From Hydrogenophaga sp. SL48 (GTDB lineage: Bacteria > Pseudomonadota > Gammaproteobacteria > Burkholderiales > Burkholderiaceae_C): 64,000 nt of DNA. This document shows, piece by piece, positions 25,661 to 33,877 of this stretch (position 1 is its first letter; each line of letters opens with the position of its first letter). The stretch spans positions 2,666,001 to 2,730,000 of the forward strand of contig NZ_CP063400.1 in the NCBI RefSeq assembly GCF_021729865.1. The letters run 5' to 3'. The notes under the pieces are model-generated. The model had not been told where the DNA came from. It made no database searches and worked only from the letters and a program-made list of their open reading frames with translations. Position numbers and translations under genes: made by a program.

Positions 25661-27463
25661 TCAGGCCGCGGGAGATGGGCCGGAAGCCTGGACCAATGCG
25701 CCCAGCGCTTGCACCCCCACCGGCGATTCCGGCAACCAGGGCAGCACAAACGTCCGCTTCGCCAGCCCGCCCGCGATCCGCTCGGTCTGCCGGATTTCAC
25801 CCGCCAGCCGCGCCTGCAGCAGCGGGTCGGTCGTGCCGGTGGCGGCGATGCTTTTGTTGATGACCCAGGCCCAGGGTTCGATCTGGGCGCGGCGCAGGTC
25901 GTCTTGCAGCGCGGCGGCCTGACTGACCGGGGTGACTTCGGGCAGGGTGACGATGATCACGCGCGTCATGCTGCCGTCCTGCAGGCGCATGAGCGGCGTG
26001 ATGATGTGCAGACCCTTGCTCTCGGCCTGGCCTGCGTACTGCCGCGTCATCTGCCGGTGGTAGGCGCCGGTGGCGTCCATGAGCAGCAGGCTGTGGCCGG
26101 TGGGCGCGGTGTCGAGCACCACGAAGGCGCTGCGCGCTTCGTTGACGACTCGGCTGAAGGCGTGGAACACGGCCACCTCTTCGGTGCAGGGCGATTGCAG
26201 GTCTTCCAGCAACAGGGCCTTGCCCGGTTCGTCCAGGTCCTTGCCGCGCGTGGCCATGATCTTGGCGATGTAGGCGGCGGTCTCGGCCTTGGGGTCGATG
26301 CGCCCGACCTTCAGGCCTTCGAGGCTGCCGTTCAGCGCCTCGGCCACGTGGGCGGCCGGGTCGGTGGTGGTGAGGTGCACGCTCTGGCCGCGCTGCACCA
26401 GGCCCACGGCGAGCGCGGCGGCGATGGTCGTCTTGCCCACACCGCCCTTGCCCATGACCATGATGAGCCCGTGACCCACGGCGGCGAGCTCGTCGGCCAT
26501 GCGGCTGAGCGGTTCGGCCGGCAGCGCGGGGGTAGCCGCATCGGGCGCAGGGGCGGTCACGTCACCGCCTTGCAGCAGCGCCCGCAGCGCGGGCAGGCCC
26601 ACGGTGTCGAAGGCGCGCAGCGGCACCTCGTCGCGTGGCAGGCGGGCGAGCGCGTCGGGCATGTCCCTCAGCGCCTGGCGGCCCAGCGCTTCGATGGCGT
26701 TGGCGATGGGGTCGCTGGCGCTGATGGCGTGGAACACGCCGTTGACGGCGAGGCGCTGGTTGGCCAGGCCGAGCTGGCGCAGCTCGTCGGCGGTGCGTGC
26801 GGCTTCCAGCATGGGGCGCGGGTCGGGCCGGGTGACGAGCACCACGGTGGTGAGCGCGGGGTCGCTCAGGGCCTGCAGCGCGGCGTTGAAGCGCGCCTCC
26901 TGCATCTTCAGGCCGGAGTGCGGGCCGAGGCAGGAGGCGCCGCGGTCGTTGCCAGCGAGGAAACCGGTCCAGGCCTTGGGCAGGCTCAGAAGGCGCAAGG
27001 TGTGGCCGGTGGGCGCGGTGTCGAAGATCACGTGGTCGTGGTCATCATCGATGCCCTCGCCCGCCAGCAGCGCGGCGAATTCGTCGAAGGCGGCGATCTC
27101 GGTGGTGCAGGCGCCCGAGAGCTGTTCACGCACGGTCTGGCGTTCGTCCTCGCTCGCGCCGGCCTCAAGCTGCGCGAGCACGCGTTGGCGGTAGGCCTCG
27201 GCGGCGGTGTCGGGATCGATGTTGAGCATCTGCAACCCCGGCACGCCGGGCACGGCCACCGGCCGGTTGGAGAGCGGCACGCCCAGCATCTCGTCGAGGT
27301 TGGACGCCGCGTCGGTGCTGACCAGCAGCACACGCTGGCCCGCGTCGGCCAGCGCGATGGCGGTGGCAGTGGACAGCGAGGTTTTGCCGACACCCCCCTT
27401 GCCGGTGAAGAACAGGAAGCGGGTGGGCGCGCTGGCGAAGCCGGGGAGCATGGGGGTGTTCAT
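25661..27463 (-). CDS. arsA: Arsenite-stimulated ATPase, ArsA type with two ATPase halves
   Basis: A 600-residue tandem ATPase. Half one has the P-loop GKGGVGKTSL (about 21-30) and half two MGKGGVGKTTI (about 337-347); each half ends with a signature DTAPTGH. The three arsenite-binding Cys of the E. coli enzyme are kept: C119 (GACTTEIAAF), C178 (GASCLGPHSG) and C426 (SPCTEEVAVF). ArsA normally sits on the ArsB pump and, loaded by ArsD, drives As(III)/Sb(III) export. No arsB, arsD, arsR or arsC lies in the window, so it either works with a pump encoded elsewhere or has a GET3-like role. The ATG at 27463 fits the family start. Confidence 0.9.
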   Translation of the reverse strand: MNTPMLPGFASAPTRFLFFTGKGGVGKTSLSTATAIALADAGQRVLLVSTDAASNLDEMLGVPLSNRPVAVPGVPGLQMLNIDPDTAAEAYRQRVLAQLEAGASEDERQTVREQLSGACTTEIAAFDEFAALLAGEGIDDDHDHVIFDTAPTGHTLRLLSLPKAWTGFLAGNDRGASCLGPHSGLKMQEARFNAALQALSDPALTTVVLVTRPDPRPMLEAARTADELRQLGLANQRLAVNGVFHAISASDPIANAIEALGRQALRDMPDALARLPRDEVPLRAFDTVGLPALRALLQGGDVTAPAPDAATPALPAEPLSRMADELAAVGHGLIMVMGKGGVGKTTIAAALAVGLVQRGQSVHLTTTDPAAHVAEALNGSLEGLKVGRIDPKAETAAYIAKIMATRGKDLDEPGKALLLEDLQSPCTEEVAVFHAFSRVVNEARSAFVVLDTAPTGHSLLLMDATGAYHRQMTRQYAGQAESKGLHIITPLMRLQDGSMTRVIIVTLPEVTPVSQAAALQDDLRRAQIEPWAWVINKSIAATGTTDPLLQARLAGEIRQTERIAGGLAKRTFVLPWLPESPVGVQALGALVQASGPSPAA

Positions 27464-27601
27464 GCTTGCAGCATGGCACACGACGCGGCCACCCGGTCTG
27501 ACCCGCGTCAATCCCGGGGGGTTTTGGCGACGCTGAACAAGTTCATCGTGGCGCGCGCATCCCTGCCGCAGGCGGTCTGCGGCGGCTGGTTCAGAGTGGC
27601 C

Positions 27602-29005
27602 TTAACCCGGCAAGCTCACCGTGACCGCCAGGCCCGGCCGTGCGTTGCGCACCGCGAACGTGCCGCCGTGCGCCTGCGCCACCAGCTTGCACAGGTGCAG
27701 GCCCAGGCCCACGCCACCCTGGGCGCGGGTGCGCGCGGTGTCGGGGCGGAAGAAGGGTTCGGCCAGGTGCGGAAGCTGGTCGTCCGGCACACCGGGGCCG
27801 TGGTCGCGCACCTCGATCTGGAGACCCCGGCCATCCGCGCGCAGGTGCAGCTCGGGCGGCAGCGGCGCGCCCGCGCTGTGGCGCAGCGCGTTGTCCAGCA
27901 GGTTGCGCAGCAGCAGGCGGATGCGCGACGGGTCGAGTGCGAGCGGGGGCAGGGTCGGGTCGGCGTGGAAGGCGATCTCGGTCCTGGCGTCGGGGCGCAT
28001 GGGCTGGCGCGCCAGCACCTCGGCCACGACCTCCTGGGCCAGCGCGGCCAGCGCCACCGGCTCGCGCTGCAGCGCGGCGTGTTTGGCCGACAGGCGCTCG
28101 CTCTCCAGCAGGTCGGTGATGAGGCCGGCCATCTCCTTCAAGTCGCGCATCAGGGCTTCGCGCTGCGGGTTCACGTCCGGGCTCTCGGGCAGCAGCTCGG
28201 TGTTGAGCCGCGCGCGGGTGAGCGGGCTGCGCAGCTCGTGGCTGATGGCGAGCAGCAGCGCGCGCTTGGCTTCCAGCATCTGGTGGATGTCCTGGCCCAT
28301 GGTGTTGATGGTGGCGGCCAGTTCGCCGAGTTCATCGGGGCCGTGCAGGCAGCGCTCGGGGATGGGCTGGCTGAAGTCGCCCGCGCCAAAACGGCGAGCC
28401 CCTTCGCCGATCGCGTCCAGCGGCTTGAGCAGTCGGCGCACGTAGAGCCAGGCCAGCAGCGTGAGCACCAGCAACGAGGTGAGCGCGTAGCCGATCAGGC
28501 GCGGGCGGCGCTCGAAGACCACGTCGTTGAGGCCGAACTCGATGGTGTGCCCGTCGGCGGTGGTGCGCTGGAGGATGCCGTTCCAGTCCTTGCCGCCGCC
28601 CCATTTCTCGCCGTTCCTTTCACCGTTGCGCGGCCCGCCGTCATCGGGCTTGTCGCGCATCCAGTCCGACTCGACCTGACCGGGGTGCGAAGCCCAGTTC
28701 ACCTGCGGCCCGGCGATGCGCACGGTGAGCGGCAGGCGCTCGGTGACGGCCAGGGCGCGCTCCACGCTGGGCTGACCGCCGTTCGTGATCTCGGCGGCGA
28801 TGCGGTCCACGTAGTCCATCAGCAACGGGCGCGCGGCCTCGCGCCAGCCCATGGAAAACGCCTTCTGCGCGCCGGTGAAAAACACGAAGGTCACGCCCGC
28901 GGCGAGCAGCAGGAACACCAGCACCATGCGCAGCTTGATGGAGTGCGCGATGCGGTGCTTGGCGCGCTTCCACGAGGACAGTTTTTTGGCTTGGGCGTCG
29001 GTCAT
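27602..29005 (-). CDS. Sensor histidine kinase, CpxA/EnvZ-like
   Basis: A 467-residue inner-membrane kinase. Helix one (about 25-45), a periplasmic domain of about 110 residues with an unusual Gly/Asn/Lys/Asp-rich stretch (about 115-145), helix two (about 175-190), HAMP (RRLLKPLDAIGEGARRFGAGDF), phosphoacceptor H256 in AISHELRSPLTRAR, and an ATPase domain with NLLDNALRHS, DHGPGVP and GVGLGLHLCKLV. Its regulator gene is directly upstream and a CpxP/Spy-like gene two genes further, so it probably senses envelope or metal stress. The stop is followed by 138 bp before the arsA start region. Confidence 0.9.
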   Translation of the reverse strand: MTDAQAKKLSSWKRAKHRIAHSIKLRMVLVFLLLAAGVTFVFFTGAQKAFSMGWREAARPLLMDYVDRIAAEITNGGQPSVERALAVTERLPLTVRIAGPQVNWASHPGQVESDWMRDKPDDGGPRNGERNGEKWGGGKDWNGILQRTTADGHTIEFGLNDVVFERRPRLIGYALTSLLVLTLLAWLYVRRLLKPLDAIGEGARRFGAGDFSQPIPERCLHGPDELGELAATINTMGQDIHQMLEAKRALLLAISHELRSPLTRARLNTELLPESPDVNPQREALMRDLKEMAGLITDLLESERLSAKHAALQREPVALAALAQEVVAEVLARQPMRPDARTEIAFHADPTLPPLALDPSRIRLLLRNLLDNALRHSAGAPLPPELHLRADGRGLQIEVRDHGPGVPDDQLPHLAEPFFRPDTARTRAQGGVGLGLHLCKLVAQAHGGTFAVRNARPGLAVTVSLPG

Positions 29006-29033
29006 GAGGGGTGGCTCAAGAGGGGTGGCTCAA
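29006..29033. repeat. 14-bp tandem duplication at the regulator/kinase junction
   Basis: GAGGGGTGGCTCAA is repeated exactly twice. The second copy contains the stop codon of the response regulator, and the first fills the gap to the kinase start, so the duplication lengthened the intergenic spacer. Confidence 0.8.
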
Positions 29034-29731
29034 GAGGTCAAACGCCGCAGCGCCAGCGAGTAGCCGGCGTTGCGCAGGGTCTTGATGCAGTCCAGCGGCT
29101 CCAGCTTCTTGCGCAGGCGGCTGACCACGATGTCCACTGCGCGGGTGTAGAGCTCGGCCTCGTGGCCGCGCAGCTGGTTGAGGATGTCGTCGCGGCTGAA
29201 CACCTTGCCGGGCTCGCGGGCCAGCAACAGCAGCAGCTCGTATTCGGTGCCGGTGAGCTCGATGGTTTCACCCGTGCGGCTGACGCTGCGGCGCGCGGTG
29301 TCGATCTCCAGCCCGTCGAAACGCAGCGTGGGCGCGGCGCTCATGGCAGGCGTGTGGCCGTTGCCGTTGGGCTTGAGACGGCGCAGCACGGTCTGGATGC
29401 GCGCCACCAGCTCGCGCGGCTCGAAGGGTTTGGGCAGGTAGTCGTCGGCACCGATCTCCAGCCCGACGATGCGGTCCATCACCTCGCCGCGCGCGGTGAG
29501 CATGATGATGGGGATGTCGCTGTCCTTGCGGATGGTGCGGCAGAGTTCGAAGCCGTCCATCTCGGGCAGCATCACGTCGAGGATGGCGGCGTCAAAGCCG
29601 CCGCTGCGCAGCCGCTCCAGCCCCTCGCTGGGCCGGGTGGCGTGCACCAGCTGCAGCTCGAAGCGCTGGAAATACACCGCCAGCGGTGGGCCGAGTTGCT
29701 CGTCGTCGTCGATCAGCAGGATGCGGTTCAT
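29030..29731 (-). CDS. OmpR-family response regulator, CpxR-like
   Basis: A 233-residue regulator. The receiver has the acidic triplet DDD 8-10, phospho-acceptor D52 (AILDVMLPEMDG), T in MLTARG and K in LPKPF. The winged helix (about 130-230) shows ELTGTEYELLLLLAREPGKVFSRDDIL and the recognition region TRAVDIVVSRLRKKLE, strongly CpxR/RstA-like. The start at 29731 follows the stop of a small hypothetical gene by 4 bp. It is the third gene of a four-gene operon: CpxP-like protein, hypothetical, regulator, kinase. Confidence 0.92.
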   Translation of the reverse strand: MNRILLIDDDEQLGPPLAVYFQRFELQLVHATRPSEGLERLRSGGFDAAILDVMLPEMDGFELCRTIRKDSDIPIIMLTARGEVMDRIVGLEIGADDYLPKPFEPRELVARIQTVLRRLKPNGNGHTPAMSAAPTLRFDGLEIDTARRSVSRTGETIELTGTEYELLLLLAREPGKVFSRDDILNQLRGHEAELYTRAVDIVVSRLRKKLEPLDCIKTLRNAGYSLALRRLTS

Positions 29732-29735
29732 CGGG

Positions 29736-30035
29736 TCATTCTGACAGGGCACGGTGCCGCACGATCAGGCGGCGCAGCCGGTGCTGCACGGTCACGCCCA
29801 GGCTGTCGAAGCGGTCGGCCGCCGAGAGCAGCGCGGGCAGCAGCGGCAAGGCCTCCGCGGGTTGTTGCTGCGAGAGCCGGGCCCAGAGGTCGAGCGCGTG
29901 CTGGCGGTCGAAGCGCGGGCCCCAGACCATGGCCAGCAGCTCGGCGTGCGGGTCGTCGGCCCCGGCCAGCAAGGCCGGGGCATAGGCCCGGCCTTGCTGC
30001 GCCAGGTGGTGGATGGGTTCGAAAGCGGGCGACAT
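29736..30035 (-). CDS. Small hypothetical protein in the Cpx-like operon
   Basis: A 99-residue protein of unknown function with no signal peptide or membrane segment. It is Leu/Ala/Arg-rich and predicted helical: MSPAFEPIHHLAQQGRAYAP, then WGPRFDRQHALDLWARLSQQQPAEALPLLPALLSAADRF. The start at 30035 is preferred because the earlier in-frame ATG (30074) overlaps the upstream gene. It lies between the CpxP-like gene (23 bp upstream) and the regulator gene (4 bp downstream), so it is very likely co-expressed with them. Confidence 0.6.
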   Translation of the reverse strand: MSPAFEPIHHLAQQGRAYAPALLAGADDPHAELLAMVWGPRFDRQHALDLWARLSQQQPAEALPLLPALLSAADRFDSLGVTVQHRLRRLIVRHRALSE

Positions 30036-30058
30036 GGCCGGTGCTTTCAAGGGAGCGA

Positions 30059-30529
30059 TCAGCCCCGGCCCCACCAGCCATGGCCGCGCCGGTCCATCTT
30101 CTCGCGCACCTGCTGTTGCTGCGCCGGGGTCAGGCTGTCGTAGAAGTCGCCGAAGGCGGCCAGCACCTTGGGGCCGTTGCCCTGCACCACCTGCGTTTTC
30201 TGGTCGAGCAGCGTCTGGGCCTTGGCGCGGTCAAACTTGTCACCCGCCACCAGCGACTTCATGTCGGCGCGCGGGTCGGCGGAGCCGCCCTTGAAGGCCT
30301 TGCGCGAAGCGATCATTTCGTCGGCCAGCACAGCCAGCTTGGCTTTCTGATCGGCGTTGAGATCCAGCTTGCTGCTGATTTTTTCGATGGCCTTGCCGCG
30401 CACCTCGGTGATGCGTTCGTCGCTCCAGCCGCGGGCGTGGTCGCCGCGCGAGCCGCAGGCGGTGAGACCGCCGAAGACGACGGTGGCGGCGGTGAGGCCA
30501 ATGAGACTGCGTTTGATCCAGGTTTTCAT
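30059..30529 (-). CDS. Periplasmic CpxP/Spy-like protein, lipoprotein
   Basis: A 156-residue Spy/CpxP-family protein (LTxxQ motifs). The N-terminus MKTWIKRSLIGLTAATVVFGGLTAC has a lipobox ending LTAC, so it is probably an outer-membrane or periplasmic lipoprotein, unlike E. coli CpxP which is soluble. The LTxxQ repeats appear as LNADQKAKL and LTPAQQQQV; the protein is helical and Lys/Asp-rich, with a Gly/Trp/Arg-rich tail (RRGHGWWGRG). It would sense misfolded protein or metal and damp the downstream kinase. It is the first gene of the Cpx-like operon. Confidence 0.82.
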   Translation of the reverse strand: MKTWIKRSLIGLTAATVVFGGLTACGSRGDHARGWSDERITEVRGKAIEKISSKLDLNADQKAKLAVLADEMIASRKAFKGGSADPRADMKSLVAGDKFDRAKAQTLLDQKTQVVQGNGPKVLAAFGDFYDSLTPAQQQQVREKMDRRGHGWWGRG

Positions 30530-30598
30530 GTGGGTGCCCCTTTCAGGAAGCTGTTGAACATGACCGTGATGGTGCCGGGACACCGCCTTCCCGGGGTG

Positions 30599-31570
30599 TC
30601 AGCGCGGTAGCGGTTCATTTCGTTTTGTATCGGCGCCGGCCTGGCGCACCCGCTGCAGGTGCAGGTCCACATGGACCGCCAGCGACTCGGCCACGATGCG
30701 CGCAATGCGCGGCAGCGGGCGGCTGGCACTGGTGGCCACCGACACGCTCTGCGCCTGCGCGTTGCGGTCGCGCAGCGGCACGAACACCACGCTGCCGTCG
30801 AGCACCTCGGGGCCCACGTCCAGCTCCGAGGTCAGCGCCACGTGGCTGCCGCTGCGCACCAGGCTTTTGACCAGCTGCAGCGAGTTCGTCACCAGCGGTG
30901 GCCGCGCTTCCTGCAGCAGCCAGCCGTGGCGCTTTTCCAGGTAGCGGCGGATCGCCAGCGCGCGGCTCTGCGCGGCCAGCGGCCAGGCCGCCACCTCCTT
31001 GAAGCCGACCTCGGCGAGCGCGGCCAGCGGGTGCGAGGCCGCCACCGCGCAGCCCAGCGGCAGCTCGGCGCTCCAGATCAGGTTCAGGTCGCGCTGGGGC
31101 TTGAGGTTGAAGGCCACGGCGATGTCCACGTCGCCGCTGAGCAGGTGGGTCACGGCCTCGTCGGGGCTCACGATCTCGATCTCGATCACGATGCCCGGGT
31201 GCTCGCGCGCCGCCGCCTGCAAAAAATCGGGAAGGAAACCGTTGGCGTGGCTGTCCATGGCGGCCAGGCGCAGCTGGCCGTGGTTCACGCCCTGCAGCTG
31301 CTTGATGTCGGACAGCGTGCGGTTGAGGTCGGCCTTCCAGCGCTGCGACAGCGCCAGCAGCAGCTCGCCCGCCGCCGTGAGCCGCATGCCGCGCGGCAGA
31401 CGCTCGAACAGCGGCACGCCCAGGTCTTCTTCCAGGATCAGGATCTGGCGGTCGATGGCCGAGGCGGAGATCGACACCTCGCGCGCGGCGGCCTGGACCG
31501 AGCCCAGCTGGGCCACGGCCGCCACGTAACGCAACGCTTTCGGATGCAGGGGACTGTTGAGGCTGCTCAT
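30599..31570 (-). CDS. LysR-type regulator divergent from the ureide operon
   Basis: A 323-residue LysR regulator. The DNA-binding domain (about 10-70) reads LRYVAAVAQLGSVQAAAREVSISASAIDRQILILEEDLGVPLFERLPRGMRLTAAG. The effector domain covers about 95-305. The HTH uses SASAIDRQ in place of the usual SxSAVSRQ, a recognisable LysR subgroup. The start at 31570 is chosen from the family N-terminus; the frame extends upstream. It is divergent from uraD with 78 bp between and likely regulates the uraD-receptor-uraH operon in response to a purine breakdown product. Confidence 0.88.
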   Translation of the reverse strand: MSSLNSPLHPKALRYVAAVAQLGSVQAAAREVSISASAIDRQILILEEDLGVPLFERLPRGMRLTAAGELLLALSQRWKADLNRTLSDIKQLQGVNHGQLRLAAMDSHANGFLPDFLQAAAREHPGIVIEIEIVSPDEAVTHLLSGDVDIAVAFNLKPQRDLNLIWSAELPLGCAVAASHPLAALAEVGFKEVAAWPLAAQSRALAIRRYLEKRHGWLLQEARPPLVTNSLQLVKSLVRSGSHVALTSELDVGPEVLDGSVVFVPLRDRNAQAQSVSVATSASRPLPRIARIVAESLAVHVDLHLQRVRQAGADTKRNEPLPR

Positions 31571-31580
31571 CGTGCTGTTT

Positions 31581-31595
31581 ATTCGAATGATGAAT
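31581..31595. promoter_or_regulatory. LysR-type T-N11-A box upstream of uraD
   Basis: ATTC-N7-GAAT contains a T-N11-A core, the usual LysR recognition pattern, and lies in the middle of the divergent regulator/uraD spacer. No other inverted repeat is seen there. Confidence 0.4.
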
Positions 31596-31648
31596 GTCAA
31601 ATTGTGCGATGGACGGCAACGCAAGGCGACCTCAAACTTCAGGCCAAG

Positions 31649-32242
31649 ATGTCCTCCAAGCCCCACACCCCACTGACCATCTCCGAGCTCCGTTCAATGG
31701 ACGAGGCCGCGTTCAATGCGCTGCTGGGCTCGGTGGTCGAGCACTCGCCCTGGGTTGCGGAGCGCGCCTGGTCGCTGCGCCCTTTCGCCAGCCAGGCCGC
31801 GCTGTTCGACGCCATGGCCCGCGTGATCAACGGCGCCGACGGCGCGCGGCAGCTCGCGCTGCTGTGCGCCCACCCGGAACTCGCGGGCCAGGAGGCCCAG
31901 GCGGGCACCATGACCACGGACTCGCAAAACGAACAGACCCGCCTGGGCCTGCTGAGCCTGGACGCCGCCACCGTGCAGCGCATCGCCGCGCTCAACCAGC
32001 GCTACCGCGAGCGCTTCGGTTACCCCTTCATCGCCGCGCTGCGGCTGCACGACACGCTGGCCTCGGTGTTCGACGCCTTCGACCAGCGCCTGGCCCACGA
32101 CGAAGCCACCGAACGCCACACCGCCTTGCAGCAGATCTGCGAAGTCATGCGCGGACGGCTGGCCCGCGTGGTCCAGCCCGACGCCCCCGCCCCCCTTTCG
32201 TCTCGCCCCGCCGTCCCCACCCTTGCAGGAACCCAGCCATGA
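31649..32242 (+). CDS. uraD: OHCU decarboxylase
   Basis: A 197-residue 2-oxo-4-hydroxy-4-carboxy-5-ureidoimidazoline decarboxylase, the third step from urate to S-allantoin in the cytoplasm. Family motifs are the N-terminal ISELRSMDEAAFNALLGSVVEHSPWVAERAWSLRPF in outline, catalytic H75 in CAHPELAG, and LNQRYRERFGYPFI. The sequence extends about 30 residues past the usual C-terminus with a Pro/Ala tail. The stop overlaps the next gene by ATGA, tying the receptor to urate metabolism. Urate oxidase is not in the window. Confidence 0.9.
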   Translation: MSSKPHTPLTISELRSMDEAAFNALLGSVVEHSPWVAERAWSLRPFASQAALFDAMARVINGADGARQLALLCAHPELAGQEAQAGTMTTDSQNEQTRLGLLSLDAATVQRIAALNQRYRERFGYPFIAALRLHDTLASVFDAFDQRLAHDEATERHTALQQICEVMRGRLARVVQPDAPAPLSSRPAVPTLAGTQP

Positions 32243-33222
32243 ACCCCACCCGCCCCACCCACCGCCTCCTCCTCGCCGCCAGCGCCCTGCTGCCCTTCGC
32301 GGCAGCCACCGCCCACGCCCAGGCCTGGCCGCAGAAGCCGATCAAGATCGTCGTCACGTTTGCGCCCGGCGGTTCGTCCGACATCGTGGCGCGCCTGCTG
32401 CAGCCCGGCCTGCAGGAGAAGCTGGGCCAGACGGTGATCGTGGAGAACAAGCCCGGCGCGGGCAGCACCATCGGCGCCAACGAGGTGGCCAAGGCCGCGC
32501 CCGACGGCTACACCCTGCTGCTGTCGAACACCGCGCCCATGAGCCTCTCGCCGTTCATGATGGACAAGGCGCCCTACGACCCGGTCAAGAGCTTCACGCA
32601 CATCGCCCACATCGGCTCGGTGCCCAACGTGTTCGTGGTGCACCCCTCGGTGCCGGCGAAGACCATGCCCGAGCTGGTGAAGTGGATCAGCGCCCAGAGC
32701 CAGCCGGTGAACTACGGCAGCGGCGGCATGGGCTCCATCGGCCACATCGTGGGCGAGATGTTCAAGAACCAGTACAAGCTGAAGATGGAGCATGTGCCCT
32801 ACAAAGGCTCATCGCCCATGCACACCGACCTGCTCGGCGGCCAGCTGCAGTTTGCGGTGGACACGCTCACGCAGAACGTGCCCTACATGAAAGACGGCAA
32901 GCTGGTCGGCATCGCGGTGACCTCGCGCACCCGCTCGCCCATGTCGCCCGGCGTGCCCACCGTGGCCGAAGCGGGTTACCCCAAGCTGCTGGCGGAAAAC
33001 TTCCTCGGCATCTCGGCGCCGGCCGGCACGCCAAAGGACGTGGTGGACAAGGTCAACGCCGCCGTGGCCGACGTCGTGTCACGGCCCGACGTGGCCAAGC
33101 GCCTGGCCGATCTCGGCGTCGCGGTGGAGAAGATGAGTCCGGCCGAGTTCACCAAGTTCGTGAGCGACCAGGTCACCGAGTGGGCGCCGGAGGTGAAGGC
33201 CTCGGGCGCGCGGCTGAACTGA
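32239..33222 (+). CDS. Bug/TctC-family periplasmic receptor in the ureide operon
   Basis: A 327-residue tripartite tricarboxylate transporter receptor-like protein. Residues 1-27 form a signal peptide ending AHA. The mature protein opens WPQKPIKIVVTFAPGGSSDIVARLL, and has VENKPGAGSTIGANEVAKAAPDGYTLL and the VPYKGSSP pocket, all typical of Bug proteins. It overlaps uraD by 4 bp and is followed 7 bp later by uraH, so its ligand is probably urate, allantoin or another ureide; that is inference. No TctA/TctB membrane subunits are present. Confidence 0.88.
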   Translation: MNPTRPTHRLLLAASALLPFAAATAHAQAWPQKPIKIVVTFAPGGSSDIVARLLQPGLQEKLGQTVIVENKPGAGSTIGANEVAKAAPDGYTLLLSNTAPMSLSPFMMDKAPYDPVKSFTHIAHIGSVPNVFVVHPSVPAKTMPELVKWISAQSQPVNYGSGGMGSIGHIVGEMFKNQYKLKMEHVPYKGSSPMHTDLLGGQLQFAVDTLTQNVPYMKDGKLVGIAVTSRTRSPMSPGVPTVAEAGYPKLLAENFLGISAPAGTPKDVVDKVNAAVADVVSRPDVAKRLADLGVAVEKMSPAEFTKFVSDQVTEWAPEVKASGARLN

Positions 33223-33229
33223 GCCGGTC

Positions 33230-33598
33230 ATGAACGGCGGACTCTCCATTCACTGTGTGGACGTGGCCAGCGGCCGCGTCGCGGCGGGCCTGCGCGTGGC
33301 GCTGCAGCGCCTGGGGCCCGACGGCCTGCCGCACGGCCCGCTGATCGCCGAGGGCGCCGTGGGCAGCAACGGCCTGTTGCAGCACCCGGCGCTGATGAGC
33401 GAGGCCATCACGGCCGGCGGTTACGAGGTGCGGTTCGAGGTGGGCGCCTTCTACCGCGGCCAGGGCGCGGCCGTGCCGGAGCCGGCGTTTCTCGAAGTGG
33501 TGCCCTACCGTTTCCACATCGCCGACACAGCGCAGCACTTCCACCTGCCCTTCAAGTTCACGGCCTGGGGGTTCTCGCTGTTTCGCGGGGGAGCTTGA
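33230..33598 (+). CDS. uraH: 5-hydroxyisourate hydrolase (transthyretin-like)
   Basis: A 122-residue HIU hydrolase, the second step of urate breakdown. N-terminal LSIHCVDVASGRVAAGLRVALQRL supplies the first catalytic His (H8) and the strand topology; the central GGYEVRFEVGAFY and the late FLEVVPYRFHIADTAQHFHLPF bring the remaining His residues. The family's C-terminal signature is YRGS; here it is FRGG followed by Ala, a conservative but notable change. It lies 7 bp after the receptor gene and is followed by an intergenic repeat. Confidence 0.88.
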   Translation: MNGGLSIHCVDVASGRVAAGLRVALQRLGPDGLPHGPLIAEGAVGSNGLLQHPALMSEAITAGGYEVRFEVGAFYRGQGAAVPEPAFLEVVPYRFHIADTAQHFHLPFKFTAWGFSLFRGGA

Positions 33599-33602
33599 AA
33601 GG

Positions 33603-33720
33603 CCCCCCGCGCCGCTTCGCGTCACCCCCCTCAAGGGGGGCGGCACTGGCCGTCCGGCAAAGCCGGCCCGGCGGTGCCCTTGGGTTGCACTGCTTCATGC
33701 GGTGCGGGTGGCGCTCCGGG
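33603..33720 (+). repeat. Post-stop covarying hairpin repeat, copy 5 (long form)
   Basis: It begins 4 nt after the uraH stop. It is nearly identical to copy 4 at 10480: GGCAC..GGCCG/CGGC..GTGCC around CCGGC-AAA-GCCGG, with the extended tail (TTCATGC...GCGCTCCGG). Confidence 0.75.
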
Positions 33721-33877
33721 GTGATGAAAAACTGACGAGATCGGTACGGCCATGGCGGCGCCTGTCACGGCGTTGCCACGGGATCGTCGCCGTCGCGTCA
33801 AACGCGCCCGGCACAGTGGCGCGGCCGCCTGCACCGTTGCAGGCGCTTCCCACCACCGACGACCGAGAGCCCCGACC

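Noticed and set aside
25709..30610. Very long plus-strand open frame (over 1600 codons) across arsA, the Cpx-like genes and others
   Set aside because: It lies antisense to several well-supported genes; the translation is His/Arg/Gly/Val-rich without domain motifs. Long stop-free antisense frames are expected at this GC content.
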